In this document: positions 19,655-29,142 of the stretch, piece by piece
How positions within the stretch are numbered: the stretch's first letter is position 1
How the letters are laid out: each line of letters opens with the position of its first letter
Position numbers and translations under genes: made by a program
Notes under the pieces: generated by a model
What the model saw: only the letters and a program-made list of their open reading frames with translations
Database searches by the model: none
What the model was told of the DNA's origin: nothing
From: Polaribacter pacificus
GTDB lineage: Bacteria; Bacteroidota; Bacteroidia; Flavobacteriales; Flavobacteriaceae
DNA length: 64,000 bases
Direction: 5' to 3'
Assembly: GCF_038024035.1 (NCBI RefSeq)
Contig: NZ_CP150664.1
Coordinates: 806,001-870,000 of the forward strand

Positions 19655-21250
19655 TTATAGTTCTAAAATGGTAAAGTTAAAATCTAATGGGTTTAAAGAG
19701 GCTTTTAATGACTCTAATAAATCATTGCCATAAGCCTCATAATACTCAGAAAAATTGCGTTGTCTTTCTTCTAAGCCATGATTCGGTAGCAAGTTATCTT
19801 GCAAGGCTACGATACTAGTTACCAAATCTTTTTGTCTTCTTTTCTCTGCTCTTAACAATCGCTTTTCTAGAGCATCCAAACCGTTTAATTGTTTTTTCTC
19901 TTGAGCATTGACTGCACCAATAAAAGATTGATCTGTTTTTAAAGCAACCTCTTTTAACTGACTAAACTGAGCTTTCAACAGGTCTTTTTGTTTAGAAAAA
20001 TCAACAGAAATATCAGAATTTTCAATAACTTTTTGCTTGAGCAACTCTGATTGTTTTAAAAATAATTCTTCAGAAGTAATGGCTAAACGATCTAATTTTT
20101 TTTGCTGTTTAGTTGAGATTACTTGTACTGAATTTCTCAATACCAAAACAGGAAAAGGAATCTTCACGGTAGTAAAATAATCTTTTAACTGCAACCAATA
20201 GGCCAGCTCTCCTCCTCCACCAATATAACCTAAGTTTGGTAAAATAGTTTCTTGATACAAGGGTCTCATTATAACATTTGGAGAAAAACGCTCAGGGAAT
20301 TCTTGAAGCTCATTTTCTATTTGCTCCGGTGTAAATGTGATATCTGTTTGATGTACTCGATACAAACCTTTTTCAAATACAATTCGTTCTCGGTTGTTCT
20401 TTGACAGGTAAAACAAATTTATCTCTCTTGGGTTTACCTGAATCGGATAGCCTTCTTGTTCTAATGCTTTATTGCTGGCACTTACTACTTTTGATGAAAT
20501 TTGCTCTAGAAGTTCTTGTTGAACATATGGTGTAAACAAACGTTTTAAATTTGCATCATCACCATCAACAATCACCAGACCATAGGTTCCAAACAAACAA
20601 TTTGCAAGATACCGCGTTGCAGCCGCCAAATTATTGTGTTCTAAATAGGCCTTACTAAAAAGCTCTTTTAAGTAGCTTGCGTTTTTAGAAGCACCTAACT
20701 TGCTAGCAAATTCTTCAAAAACCGAATCCATCCCAGCTGTAGAAAACTGCCCGACAGCTCCACCATCAGTACGATTCCAAGCGATTTTCTCTCCTTGATA
20801 ATTAAAGTAATTAATCTCTTCAAAATCGTGATCTTCTGTAGCCATCCAATAAATTGGCACAAAATTTTTGTCTGGATGTTTGGCTGCTAGTGTTTCACAT
20901 AAGTTGATAGTAGAAAAAATCTTATACAAAAAATACAAAGGTCCCGTAAACAAGTTTAATTGATGCCCAGTAGTTACTGTAAAGGTATTTTCTTTTGCTA
21001 AAACTGTAATATTATGCTGTGTCTCCTCACTTAGACTCACTGTCTTGTATTGCTCTTTTAAAGCTTCAACAAGCGTAGTTCTCGTGTGGTGTGTATACGA
21101 TACTTTTTTTTCTTCAATCTGAAGCTCAAAACCTTTTAAATCAGAAAAGTGATTGTAAAAAGGACGTATAGATGGCTTTTGCTCTAAATAATCAAGCATG
21201 ATTGTAGAGAAAAACCCTGTTTTTTGGTATGGAAGGTGCGTTACTTTCAT
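19655..21250 (-). CDS. bshC: Bacillithiol biosynthesis cysteine-adding enzyme
   Basis: BshC ligates cysteine to GlcN-malate in the last step of bacillithiol synthesis, the low-molecular-weight thiol of many Bacteroidota. The 531-residue length and family stretches TGHQLNLFTGPLYFLYK and YWMATEDHDFEEIN are clear. The C-terminal third has coiled-coil character (EKRLLRAEKRRQK). BshA and BshB are not in this window. The ATG follows the methyltransferase stop directly (TAA-ATG), so the pair is co-translated. Confidence 0.95.
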   Translation of the reverse strand: MKVTHLPYQKTGFFSTIMLDYLEQKPSIRPFYNHFSDLKGFELQIEEKKVSYTHHTRTTLVEALKEQYKTVSLSEETQHNITVLAKENTFTVTTGHQLNLFTGPLYFLYKIFSTINLCETLAAKHPDKNFVPIYWMATEDHDFEEINYFNYQGEKIAWNRTDGGAVGQFSTAGMDSVFEEFASKLGASKNASYLKELFSKAYLEHNNLAAATRYLANCLFGTYGLVIVDGDDANLKRLFTPYVQQELLEQISSKVVSASNKALEQEGYPIQVNPREINLFYLSKNNRERIVFEKGLYRVHQTDITFTPEQIENELQEFPERFSPNVIMRPLYQETILPNLGYIGGGGELAYWLQLKDYFTTVKIPFPVLVLRNSVQVISTKQQKKLDRLAITSEELFLKQSELLKQKVIENSDISVDFSKQKDLLKAQFSQLKEVALKTDQSFIGAVNAQEKKQLNGLDALEKRLLRAEKRRQKDLVTSIVALQDNLLPNHGLEERQRNFSEYYEAYGNDLLESLKASLNPLDFNFTILEL

Positions 21251-21919
21251 TTAGGCCGCTGTTCTTTTAAACAAAGTGTATATATAAGGTCTTAGATGAC
21301 CATTTGGATTGGTATAGGTATACTTAAAGGATTTTTGCAATTCAAAATCAGCTCCTAAAAGCTCTTGAATCATTTCTACGTCGTACGGAACCACATCTAG
21401 ACCACAACATTTTACAGCACCCTCTTTTGCAAAGACTGCTATAATTACATAAGCTCCTTCTCTTACAAGTGTGTGTAATAAGTTTATATAGGCTTTGCGA
21501 TCTTTTTCATTGACAAAAAAGTGAAGTACCGCGCGGTCATTCCACAAATCAATTTCCTTTAATTGAATTAGTTTTTTTGACTGAGTTAGATCATCTTCAA
21601 TATATTGAACATTTTTACCTCTAAGCCCAAGGCGATTTTGTAAAATCTCTAAAGCATTTGTAGAAATATCTGAGGCAATTAGTTGAGAATATCCCAAAGC
21701 AACTAAATCATCAAGTATGGTAGATGATCCAGAACCGATGTTTAAAATACGAGCAGCTTTTGAAAGTTCTAATTCTTTTATCAGCGATAAGCTTGGCTCT
21801 GAATGAGTTTCATACCAGCCTAATTTCTCTGAAGGAACCTTTAAATATGCACGATCCCAGTGACATTTGTAGTCTGTTTGGCCTGGCTGTACACAATCAC
21901 TCTCTGTGCTCAAAATCAT
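21251..21919 (-). CDS. Class I SAM-dependent methyltransferase
   Basis: 222 residues with a Rossmann methyltransferase fold: motif I ILNIGSGSS, motif II ASDIS and motif IV DLWNDRAVLHFF. The substrate is not known. A KCCGLDVVPYD segment near residue 168 has two adjacent cysteines and is characteristic of this subgroup. It is the first gene of a pair with bshC, with stop and start codons touching, which raises the possibility of a role in thiol chemistry; this is inference from position only. Confidence 0.8.
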   Translation of the reverse strand: MILSTESDCVQPGQTDYKCHWDRAYLKVPSEKLGWYETHSEPSLSLIKELELSKAARILNIGSGSSTILDDLVALGYSQLIASDISTNALEILQNRLGLRGKNVQYIEDDLTQSKKLIQLKEIDLWNDRAVLHFFVNEKDRKAYINLLHTLVREGAYVIIAVFAKEGAVKCCGLDVVPYDVEMIQELLGADFELQKSFKYTYTNPNGHLRPYIYTLFKRTAA

Positions 21920-22065
21920 CTAGTCAATATTTTTTATAAAAATACAATATTTTGATGGTTGGTCGAAACTTCTCCTTAAATCTAACAAAGTTTTAACGGC
22001 AAGTTAAAAAGACCAAGGATTCTAAATATTTTAGTACTTTGGTGCTTTATTAAAAAGGAACAACA

Positions 22066-24561
22066 ATGAAACAAACTATCTACTTATTTTTTTTAACAGC
22101 CTTATTATGCATACCTGTATCGGCTCAAAAAATACAAACACCCAGTGAATTTTTAGGTTATGAATTAGGCTCTCGCTTTACAAGACATCACAAAGTGGTG
22201 GACTATTTTCAATACGTAGCTTCACAATCAAATAAAGTTAAATTTCAAGTTTATGGCGAAACCAATGAGTTGAGAACCCTATCGGTTTCATTTGTTTCTT
22301 CCGAAAAAAACATACAAAACTTAGAGACCATCAGAAAGCAACACCTTAGCAATGCTGGTCTAGAAAAAATGACTGAGTTAAATGATATTTCTATCGTTTG
22401 GTTAAGCTATAACGTGCACGGAAACGAAGCTTCATCTACAGAAGCAGCTATGCTTACCCTGTATAAATTAATAACAGAAAACAGCAATCTTTTAGAAAAA
22501 ACTGTCGTAATCATGGATCCTTCTATCAATCCAGATGGTAGAGACCGCTATGTAAACTGGTACAATCAAGCTGCTGGAAACCCATACAACAACAATTCTA
22601 ATGCCAGAGAGCACAATGAGCCTTGGCCAGGAGGAAGACCTAACCATTACTTATTTGACTTAAATAGAGATTGGGCTTGGGCTACTCAAATTGAAACACA
22701 AAGCCGTTTAAAAGTCTACAACAAATGGCTGCCTCATATTCATGTTGATTTTCATGAGCAAGGAATAAATAACCCTTATTATTTTGCTCCAGCTGTAGAA
22801 CCTTACCATGAAGTAATCACTGATTGGCAACGTGATTTTCAAACTCAGATAGGAAAAAACAACGCAAAATATTTTGACAAAAACGGTTGGTATTATTTTA
22901 CCAAAGAAAGTTTTGATCTATTGTACCCAAGTTACGGGGATACCTACCCTACTTACAACGGAGCTATCGGAATGACCTATGAACAAGCCGGACATGGAAT
23001 GGCTGGATTGGGAATCGTAAAAGCTGATGGTGAAGAGTTAACTCTTTGGGACCGTTTAATTCACCATACCACAACTGGAATTTCTACAGTAGAAATGGCT
23101 GCCAATAATGCCGTAAAACTCAATACTGAGTTTAAAAAATACTTTAAGGATGGTGATTTTACTTACAAGAGTTATGTAATGCAAGGAACAAAAAGCAAAA
23201 AAGACAAACTAATTGCTTTATTGGATAAACACGAAATTAGATACGGATATTCTAAAACTCAATCGGTTTCTGGCTTTGATTATGAAGCAAACAAGAAAGG
23301 ATCTATGAGAGCAACCAATAATGATTTGGTGGTTTCTACCAATCAACCTAAAGGAAAGCTTGTTAAGGCTTTATTTGAGCCTGCTGCTAAATTAAGTGAT
23401 TCTATTACCTATGATATCACCGCCTGGTCTGTTCCTTATGCTTATGGTTTAAAAACCATCGCAAGTGAAAAACTAGTTGGAATCAAGGCGAAAGGAAAAA
23501 TGCCTATGGTAAATCCGATGAACAGAAATGCGTATGCCTATACCTTTTCTTGGAACCATGTATCTGACGGAACCATGTTAGCTGCATTGCTTCAAAAGAA
23601 TTTTAGAGTTCGTTTTACAAATAAAGACATGGTTAACAGCGGCAAACAATTACCAAAAGGTTCTTTGATAATCACCAGAGGAGACAATAAACACATCGTT
23701 AATTTTGATCAGGTTTTAACTCAGTTAGCCAATGCACATGATAAAAAAACAGAAACGATTGCTACTGGATTTTCACAAAGTGGACCTGACATGGGTTCTT
23801 CAGAGGTTAAAGAAATTAAAAATCAAAAGATTGCAATCATAGCAGGAAGTGCTGCGTCTTCATTAAGTTTTGGAGAGATTCAATACTTTTTTGAACAAGA
23901 ATTAAAGTACCCGTATACTGCGATTAATTCTGATGATTTCTCTACGAGCATGCTAGACAACTACCATACCTTAATTTTACCAAATGGTTCTTATGGAAGT
24001 GTCTTCGGAAAAAGTCAATTGGAAGCTCTAAAAAGCTGGGTTCGAAAAGGTGGTAAGGTAATCGCCATTGGAAATGCCAATCGTCTTTTTGCAGGACAAT
24101 CTGGATTTGGATTGACTAGTAAAAGCGGTCGTGATAGCAAAGACGATGACAAAGCAGATTTGGATGAACATTTTATCAAATATGACGAAAAGGAGAGAGA
24201 GCGAATTCAAAGCAGCATTACTGGAGCCATCTTTAAAACAGTTGTAGACAACACACATCCTTTAGCTTTTGGTTATAGCGATAGCTATTTTAGCTTAAAG
24301 CTAGGAAGTACTTCTTATAAATATTTAAAAAATGGCAATAACGTAGTTAGACTTAAAGACAACCAACCTGTTTCTGGATTTGCCGGACATAAAACATTAG
24401 ACAATCTTACAGATACGCTTATTTTTGGAGAAGATTCTCTAGGTAGAGGAAGTGTTATTTATATGGTCGACAACCCATTGTTTAGAAGCTTTTGGGACAA
24501 TGGAAAACTGTTCTTTGTCAATGCACTCTTTATGACTAAACCGAGCATGAAGCAGTTATAA
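22066..24561 (+). CDS. Secreted M14-family zinc carboxypeptidase
   Basis: 831 residues with a signal peptide (cut at about VSA-Q, residue 20). The M14 domain (about 40-350) shows zinc ligands H118 and E121 in VHGNEASSTE, a third ligand H230 in VDFHEQG, and the likely catalytic E306 in TYEQAGHG. The C-terminal half (about 580-720) resembles a class I glutamine-amidotransferase-like domain, as in other large Bacteroidota M14 peptidases. It probably degrades exported peptides. It is divergent from the methyltransferase-bshC pair and ends at a bidirectional terminator. Confidence 0.88.
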   Translation: MKQTIYLFFLTALLCIPVSAQKIQTPSEFLGYELGSRFTRHHKVVDYFQYVASQSNKVKFQVYGETNELRTLSVSFVSSEKNIQNLETIRKQHLSNAGLEKMTELNDISIVWLSYNVHGNEASSTEAAMLTLYKLITENSNLLEKTVVIMDPSINPDGRDRYVNWYNQAAGNPYNNNSNAREHNEPWPGGRPNHYLFDLNRDWAWATQIETQSRLKVYNKWLPHIHVDFHEQGINNPYYFAPAVEPYHEVITDWQRDFQTQIGKNNAKYFDKNGWYYFTKESFDLLYPSYGDTYPTYNGAIGMTYEQAGHGMAGLGIVKADGEELTLWDRLIHHTTTGISTVEMAANNAVKLNTEFKKYFKDGDFTYKSYVMQGTKSKKDKLIALLDKHEIRYGYSKTQSVSGFDYEANKKGSMRATNNDLVVSTNQPKGKLVKALFEPAAKLSDSITYDITAWSVPYAYGLKTIASEKLVGIKAKGKMPMVNPMNRNAYAYTFSWNHVSDGTMLAALLQKNFRVRFTNKDMVNSGKQLPKGSLIITRGDNKHIVNFDQVLTQLANAHDKKTETIATGFSQSGPDMGSSEVKEIKNQKIAIIAGSAASSLSFGEIQYFFEQELKYPYTAINSDDFSTSMLDNYHTLILPNGSYGSVFGKSQLEALKSWVRKGGKVIAIGNANRLFAGQSGFGLTSKSGRDSKDDDKADLDEHFIKYDEKERERIQSSITGAIFKTVVDNTHPLAFGYSDSYFSLKLGSTSYKYLKNGNNVVRLKDNQPVSGFAGHKTLDNLTDTLIFGEDSLGRGSVIYMVDNPLFRSFWDNGKLFFVNALFMTKPSMKQL

Positions 24562-24570
24562 ATCACAAAA

Positions 24571-24602
24571 AAAAAGCCCGATTAATTTCGGGCTTTTTTT
24601 TA
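24571..24602. terminator. Bidirectional terminator between convergent genes
   Basis: Arms AAGCCCGA (24574-24581) and TCGGGCTT (24588-24595), loop TTAATT, with A tract and T tract on either side. It serves the M14 peptidase gene (plus) and the barrel protein gene (minus). Confidence 0.92.
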
Positions 24603-25082
24603 TTAAAATTTATAGGTAACTCCAAGCATGGGTTCTATAGATGCTGCTCCAGAAGAATCGTATTTTAACTGACCAAGCAGCCCTATTTTGTCATTTAGCG
24701 CAACAACAAAACCTCCTCCTGCATTGATTCCAATATTTGAATCCGTTAACGCAGGTGTTGTAAGCGTATTTTTAATCATTAAATAGCTAAAACCTCCGAT
24801 CGCAAAATAATGAAATCGGCTACTGGTATTTAAATAATAACGCACATCAGCATTAAAAGCATAGGTACGAATCCCTTTTGCAGAGAAATAGTATGAAAAA
24901 CTCGGTGCTATAGCAGTACCTGTTGTTAAAAAATACTCTAGCCCCACATTAACCCCAAGATCTGAGTTGTGAATCAACTGGTAGGATGGTCCTATAAAAA
25001 TAGAAAAATCATCTTTTTCTTGAGCTTTAAGAGTTGTTATAAAAAAAAGAGAGATAAAAATAAACGTGTAGATAGACTTCAT
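24603..25082 (-). CDS. Outer-membrane beta-barrel protein (small porin-like)
   Basis: 159 residues: a signal peptide (cut about LKA-Q, residue 20), then alternating hydrophobic and polar strands with aromatic girdles, ending in GVTYKF, the C-terminal aromatic signal for outer-membrane insertion. The size suggests an 8-strand barrel. No enzymatic motif is seen. Function is unknown; small barrels of this kind are common in flavobacteria. Confidence 0.75.
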   Translation of the reverse strand: MKSIYTFIFISLFFITTLKAQEKDDFSIFIGPSYQLIHNSDLGVNVGLEYFLTTGTAIAPSFSYYFSAKGIRTYAFNADVRYYLNTSSRFHYFAIGGFSYLMIKNTLTTPALTDSNIGINAGGGFVVALNDKIGLLGQLKYDSSGAASIEPMLGVTYKF

Positions 25083-25171
25083 GAGTTAATAGGCTTTTGT
25101 TGATCAAACAATACTAAGCCATTATTCAAAAACTGACAATACGCAGAAATCCTTATTTAAAAAACAGCAAA

Positions 25172-25909
25172 CTAGGCCTTGCTTAGATGTAAATCACAAT
25201 ACCAAAAACTGGTATCGTAGTTTTTCTTTTTATCTGCTGATGAGAAACAGTTAGCATCATCATCTTCTTCTAAAGTATAGGATTTTAGAACCTTCTCTCC
25301 AATAGTAAAATCAATAGCTTCTTTAAAAATTGGCCCATCAAATACAAAGGTGTGAAATTCACCATTTTCTCCACAAACATCAACCCCGTCTGGCAAGTCT
25401 TCTATAAATTGATCATCTAGAACCCTACCAACAAACTCCTTACCGAGTAACTTAGCATTTACACAAACAGTAATGGCTTTAAAACCCAAAGCGATAAACT
25501 CAGAAAGTAAAGCTTTTGTATCTCTTTTCCATAGCGGAAAAACTCCTTGAACACCAACCTCAGCTAATTTTGACTCTCTGTATGCCTTGAGGTCCTCTAA
25601 AAAAATATCCCCAAAAACAGCATGTGTATAGTGGGCATTTACCAAGCTGCTCATGGCTGTTTGCATATGCTCATTGTAAAGGTCCATCGTAACATTGGCT
25701 GGAAAATAAATCTTTTTTAAGGGAAGCCCTATGCTCTCTGCCTGTTTGTCTAAGAGGCTTTCATGCAAACCATGCATAGAGACTCGCTTAAAGTCTTTGT
25801 TAACGTTGGTTAACAATAAGTCAACAGCATAGTTTTTATCTTGTTGCAAGGTATATAAGGCCATTGCAGAATCCTTGCCAGAACTCCAATTAAAGTAGGT
25901 TTTTTTCAT
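25172..25909 (-). CDS. Dph6-related ATP pyrophosphatase (adenine nucleotide alpha-hydrolase family)
   Basis: 245 residues of the PP-loop ATPase superfamily. The PP-loop SSGKDSA lies at residues 9-15, and a conserved GEGGEFHT-like stretch appears as CGENGEFHTFVFDGP. The eukaryotic relative Dph6 amidates diphthine; bacteria lack diphthamide, so the bacterial substrate is unknown. It lies 87 nt downstream of rimO on the same strand and may share its transcript. Confidence 0.8.
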   Translation of the reverse strand: MKKTYFNWSSGKDSAMALYTLQQDKNYAVDLLLTNVNKDFKRVSMHGLHESLLDKQAESIGLPLKKIYFPANVTMDLYNEHMQTAMSSLVNAHYTHAVFGDIFLEDLKAYRESKLAEVGVQGVFPLWKRDTKALLSEFIALGFKAITVCVNAKLLGKEFVGRVLDDQFIEDLPDGVDVCGENGEFHTFVFDGPIFKEAIDFTIGEKVLKSYTLEEDDDANCFSSADKKKNYDTSFWYCDLHLSKA

Positions 25910-25996
25910 AAACTATCTTTTTCTTAACAGGTGTTAACTGACCAATAATCTCTTTTAAATTTTAGTCTACCTAAATTAACGAGAAACTTTCTTTGC

Positions 25997-27313
25997 TTAT
26001 TTTACAGCAGGAGTACCGTACAAATCATAATCACCGGCTTCATTGATGGTGATATCAATAAACTCACCAATCTTGATATAGTGTTTGGTTGCATCAACTA
26101 AGACGTCATTATCTACGTCTGGTGAATCAAACTCTGTACGACCATAAAAGTACTCACCGTCTTTACGATCAAATAAACAACGGAAGGTTTTGCCTATTTT
26201 TTCTTGATTTAATTCCCAAGAAATTTGGCTTTGAATTTCCATAATTTCATTAACGCGTCTAAATTTTACATCTTCAGGAACATCATCTTCTAAGACGTAG
26301 GCACCCGTATTTTCTTCATGAGAATACTCAAAAGCACCTAAGCGCTCAAAACGCATTTCTTCTACCCAATCTTTAAGCTCTTGAAACATTGCTTCTGTTT
26401 CTCCAGGGTACCCAACAATTAAAGTAGTTCTGATAGCCATTTCTGGAACAGCCTCTCTAAATTTATGGATCAATGAAGTCGTTTTTTCATGAGTGGTCCC
26501 ACGCTTCATTGATTTCAATAATTCTGTGTTGATGTGTTGTAATGGAATGTCTAAATAATTACACACCTTTGGCTCATTTTTCATCACCTCTAAAACATCC
26601 ATCGGAAAACCTGTAGGAAAAGCATAATGCAAACGAATCCATTCAATCCCTTCAACCTTTACCAAAGCTCTTAACAGATCTGCAAGGGCTCTTTTTTTAT
26701 AAATATCTAGACCATAATAGGTTAAATCCTGAGCAATCAACATCACCTCTTTGATCCCTTTCTCTGCTAGTTTGGTAGCTTCAATAACAATATCTTCTAT
26801 AGGTGTAGATACGTGCTTTCCACGCATTAAAGGAATGGCACAAAAAGAACAAGGTCTATCACAGCCTTCTGCAATTTTTAAATAGGCATAGTGTTTAGGA
26901 GTAGTTGTTAAACGTTCTCCAATCAACTCATGCTTATAATCAGCTTCTAAAACTTTTAATAAATTTGGCAAATCATGTGTACCAAAGTATTGATCTACAT
27001 TGCTAATCTCTCTTTCTAAATCAGGCTTATAACGCTCACTTAAACAACCTGTCACAAAGACTTTATCAATCTCTCCTGCTTCTTTACGTTGCGCATGATG
27101 CAAAATGGTATCTATAGATTCTTCTTTGGCCTTACCTATAAAACCACAGGTATTGATCACAACAATATTTCCTTCGTCATTTTCATCCTCATGAACCACG
27201 TCTTTTCCGTTGGCTTTAAGTTGCCCCATCAATACTTCACTGTCATAAACATTCTTAGAACAGCCTAAAGTAACTACATTAATCTTATTTTGTTTGATCG
27301 TTTTGGTGCGCAT
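25997..27313 (-). CDS. rimO: Ribosomal protein uS12 methylthiotransferase
   Basis: RimO adds a methylthio group to the conserved Asp of ribosomal protein S12. The layout is an N-terminal UPF0004 domain with cluster cysteines C18, C56 and C90, a radical SAM core with C151xxxC155xxC158, and a C-terminal TRAM domain. I start at ATG 27313 (438 aa); the frame is open upstream to 27421, but that extension contains the promoter -7 box and unrelated sequence. The product links this gene to the ribosomal-protein genes at 30.4-31.0 kb only in function. Confidence 0.94.
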   Translation of the reverse strand: MRTKTIKQNKINVVTLGCSKNVYDSEVLMGQLKANGKDVVHEDENDEGNIVVINTCGFIGKAKEESIDTILHHAQRKEAGEIDKVFVTGCLSERYKPDLEREISNVDQYFGTHDLPNLLKVLEADYKHELIGERLTTTPKHYAYLKIAEGCDRPCSFCAIPLMRGKHVSTPIEDIVIEATKLAEKGIKEVMLIAQDLTYYGLDIYKKRALADLLRALVKVEGIEWIRLHYAFPTGFPMDVLEVMKNEPKVCNYLDIPLQHINTELLKSMKRGTTHEKTTSLIHKFREAVPEMAIRTTLIVGYPGETEAMFQELKDWVEEMRFERLGAFEYSHEENTGAYVLEDDVPEDVKFRRVNEIMEIQSQISWELNQEKIGKTFRCLFDRKDGEYFYGRTEFDSPDVDNDVLVDATKHYIKIGEFIDITINEAGDYDLYGTPAVK

Positions 27314-27334
27314 GCCTGTGTAAATTTTAGCTTG

Positions 27335-27342
27335 CAAAGATA
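27335..27342 (-). promoter_or_regulatory. -7 box of rimO
   Basis: Reads TATCTTTG on the minus strand, exact TAnnTTTG match 21 nt before the chosen ATG. Its position decides against the longer reading frame. Confidence 0.5.
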
Positions 27343-27426
27343 CCACTCTTTGGCTTTTTAATGAACTAAATCTAAAAATATCTAACTTGAAGGAACAGAA
27401 TTGAAGTCTGTGCCATATCAAAAATA

Positions 27427-28935
27427 TTAGTTATAGTTTTCTGGAGACTTTCTCACCTTTGTTAACTGCTCAAATGCAGCACCAACTTCTAAAAGTTCAG
27501 GTGCAGAAAATGGACTCCCAATAAAGGTTAAGCTCATTGGTTCACCGCTATTTTTATATCCCATAGGCACTGTCAATGTTGGATAATTAGCCGCAGCTGC
27601 AATGCCAGAATGATAATTATTTATTGATAGAATTGAGGATAAATTCTGACTCTGCAAAGCTCCTAAATAATTACTTGCTTGTTTATGCAGGTTTTTTTTA
27701 ATAACTGTTAGGTCTTCTAGAGTGGTACTATCTTTTAAAATACCATCAAACAATTCCTGATTGTAAGGCATACGCAACAATGAATCTTGAGAATTAAACT
27801 TTCTAATTTCATCGATATCACCTAGAGTTACAGTGGTATCTGCATTGTTCTTTAGGTAGTTTGGCAAATCGTACTTCATATCAATGTTTAAAATAGAAAT
27901 AAAACCCGTGAGTCTTAGATTGGGAGGCGCAATTTCTATAATTTCTGCACCGGCGTTTTTCAATTGGTCTACGGTAGCTTTATACATTGAATTCGATAAC
28001 AAAGATTTGAGCACTCCTAATCGCTTGCCTTTTATACTTAGATCAAAGCGCTTTTGTAAGGGTTGTATTTTCTTTTGTTTTGAAGCTGCATCATTAGCAT
28101 CATAGCCCAACATCGCTTTTAAAAAAATGGCATTGTCTAGTACATTTTTGGTCATTGGACCAGGAGTATCAAGCGTACTCGAAATAGGGACAATCCCTGT
28201 TCTACTCAACACACCAACAGTCGGTTTTAAGCCCACTACCGAGTTTTGACTCGATGGTGATGTAATGGATCCTGACGTTTCTGTTCCTACAGCAGCCACA
28301 GCAAAATTAGCAGCCACACTTACCCCACTACCAGAGCTTGAGCCTCCAGTTTCAAAGATTTTTCTCCCATAGGGATTAAGAGTTTGCCCCCCAACAGCAC
28401 TATAACCAACAGGGCAACCAGAACAGAAAAAGTAAGCCCATTCACTAAGGTTTACCTTTCCTAAAATCAACGCCCCATTGGCTTTTAGTTTTTGTACGAT
28501 AAAGGCATCTTCAGTATTGTTATTGTTTGCTAAAGCGATTGCCCCAGCAGTCGTAGGCATCCCTTTGGTATTGATATTATCTTTTAGTAAAATAGGCATC
28601 CCAAACAAACTATAGTCATCAATGCCAGCCTTGGGAGCTTTATCTTTTTTACGAGCCTCTTTAAGTACATCTGGGTTTAAAGCTATAATACTATTTAAAT
28701 ACAAAGTGGTATCACTTTCAAACTTTCTAATTCGATACAAATAAAACAAGGTCAACTTTTCATAACTCAATGAACCTTCTTTTATTTTTTGCTGTAAACT
28801 AGGTATGTTTTGCTCTAAAACAAGTGGTTTTAAACTTGAGTAATCCTCTTCTGTAAAAGTAGCTAGTTCCCTTTCAAAAGGTTTAAAAACAGCGTTCATA
28901 TCCAAATATTTGGATTGAAGCAGTTTAAACTTCAT
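27427..28935 (-). CDS. Amidase (amidase signature family), detached from its signal peptide
   Basis: 502 residues from ATG 28935. It has the amidase-signature Ser-cisSer-Lys machinery: Lys in LLKDNINT, GGSSSGSG for the cis-Ser and ETSGSITSPSS for the nucleophile. Relatives hydrolyse linear amides. Flavobacterial homologues start with a lipoprotein signal followed by YDETAEL; here those residues lie upstream in the same frame (codons between 28936 and 28989), but a TAA at 28990-28992 separates them from the signal. As written, translation would yield a cytoplasmic enzyme or none. It is either a recent pseudogene or a sequence error. Confidence 0.75.
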   Translation of the reverse strand: MKFKLLQSKYLDMNAVFKPFERELATFTEEDYSSLKPLVLEQNIPSLQQKIKEGSLSYEKLTLFYLYRIRKFESDTTLYLNSIIALNPDVLKEARKKDKAPKAGIDDYSLFGMPILLKDNINTKGMPTTAGAIALANNNNTEDAFIVQKLKANGALILGKVNLSEWAYFFCSGCPVGYSAVGGQTLNPYGRKIFETGGSSSGSGVSVAANFAVAAVGTETSGSITSPSSQNSVVGLKPTVGVLSRTGIVPISSTLDTPGPMTKNVLDNAIFLKAMLGYDANDAASKQKKIQPLQKRFDLSIKGKRLGVLKSLLSNSMYKATVDQLKNAGAEIIEIAPPNLRLTGFISILNIDMKYDLPNYLKNNADTTVTLGDIDEIRKFNSQDSLLRMPYNQELFDGILKDSTTLEDLTVIKKNLHKQASNYLGALQSQNLSSILSINNYHSGIAAAANYPTLTVPMGYKNSGEPMSLTFIGSPFSAPELLEVGAAFEQLTKVRKSPENYN

Positions 28936-28989
28936 ACGCTTATTAGCGTGTTCTTGCTGGTTTGCAAGCTCAGCAGTTTCATCATATTT

Positions 28990-29070
28990 TTAAAAAAAAA
29001 GTTTCGCTTCTTTGTTTTCACACGAAGTCAAAAGCAGTAAAACCAAGAGTAAGAGTACGTTTTTATGCAT
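28990..29070 (-). pseudogene. 5' fragment of the amidase gene: lipoprotein signal ending at an in-frame TAA
   Basis: ATG at 29070 opens a 26-codon frame with a classic lipoprotein signal (poly-Leu then LTSC, lipidated Cys at residue 17). It is in frame with the amidase at 28935 (45 codons apart) but stops at TAA 28990-28992, just after a run of nine Ts. Residues after the stop (KYDETAEL) continue the conserved N-terminus of homologues, which indicates one interrupted gene. Confidence 0.7.
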
Positions 29071-29092
29071 TTTAAATTTGTTTTTAACTTGT

Positions 29093-29100
29093 TAAATATA
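29093..29100 (-). promoter_or_regulatory. Possible -7 box of the amidase gene
   Basis: Reads TATATTTA on the minus strand, seven of eight matches to TAnnTTTG, 22 nt before the lipoprotein ATG. The matching -33 region would fall in the palindrome at 29113-29139. Confidence 0.3.
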
Positions 29101-29112
29101 AGCATAATACTA

Positions 29113-29139
29113 ATATTGAGGATTTCAAATCCTCAATAT
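29113..29139. repeat. Perfect 13-bp palindrome with one central base
   Basis: ATATTGAGGATTT, C, AAATCCTCAATAT. Every arm base pairs. A one-base centre and the lack of an adjoining T run argue against a terminator and favour a protein-binding site over the presumed -33 region of the amidase promoter. Confidence 0.7.
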
Positions 29140-29142
29140 CAA

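Noticed and set aside
20853-20871. TTGGCAC inside bshC as a sigma-54 site
   Set aside because: The downstream element does not fit TTGC at the required spacing and it lies in coding sequence.
28990-29000. Frameshift by T9 slippage as the cause of the amidase break
   Set aside because: Both parts are in the same frame, so a one-base shift would not restore the protein; a substitution creating TAA explains it better.
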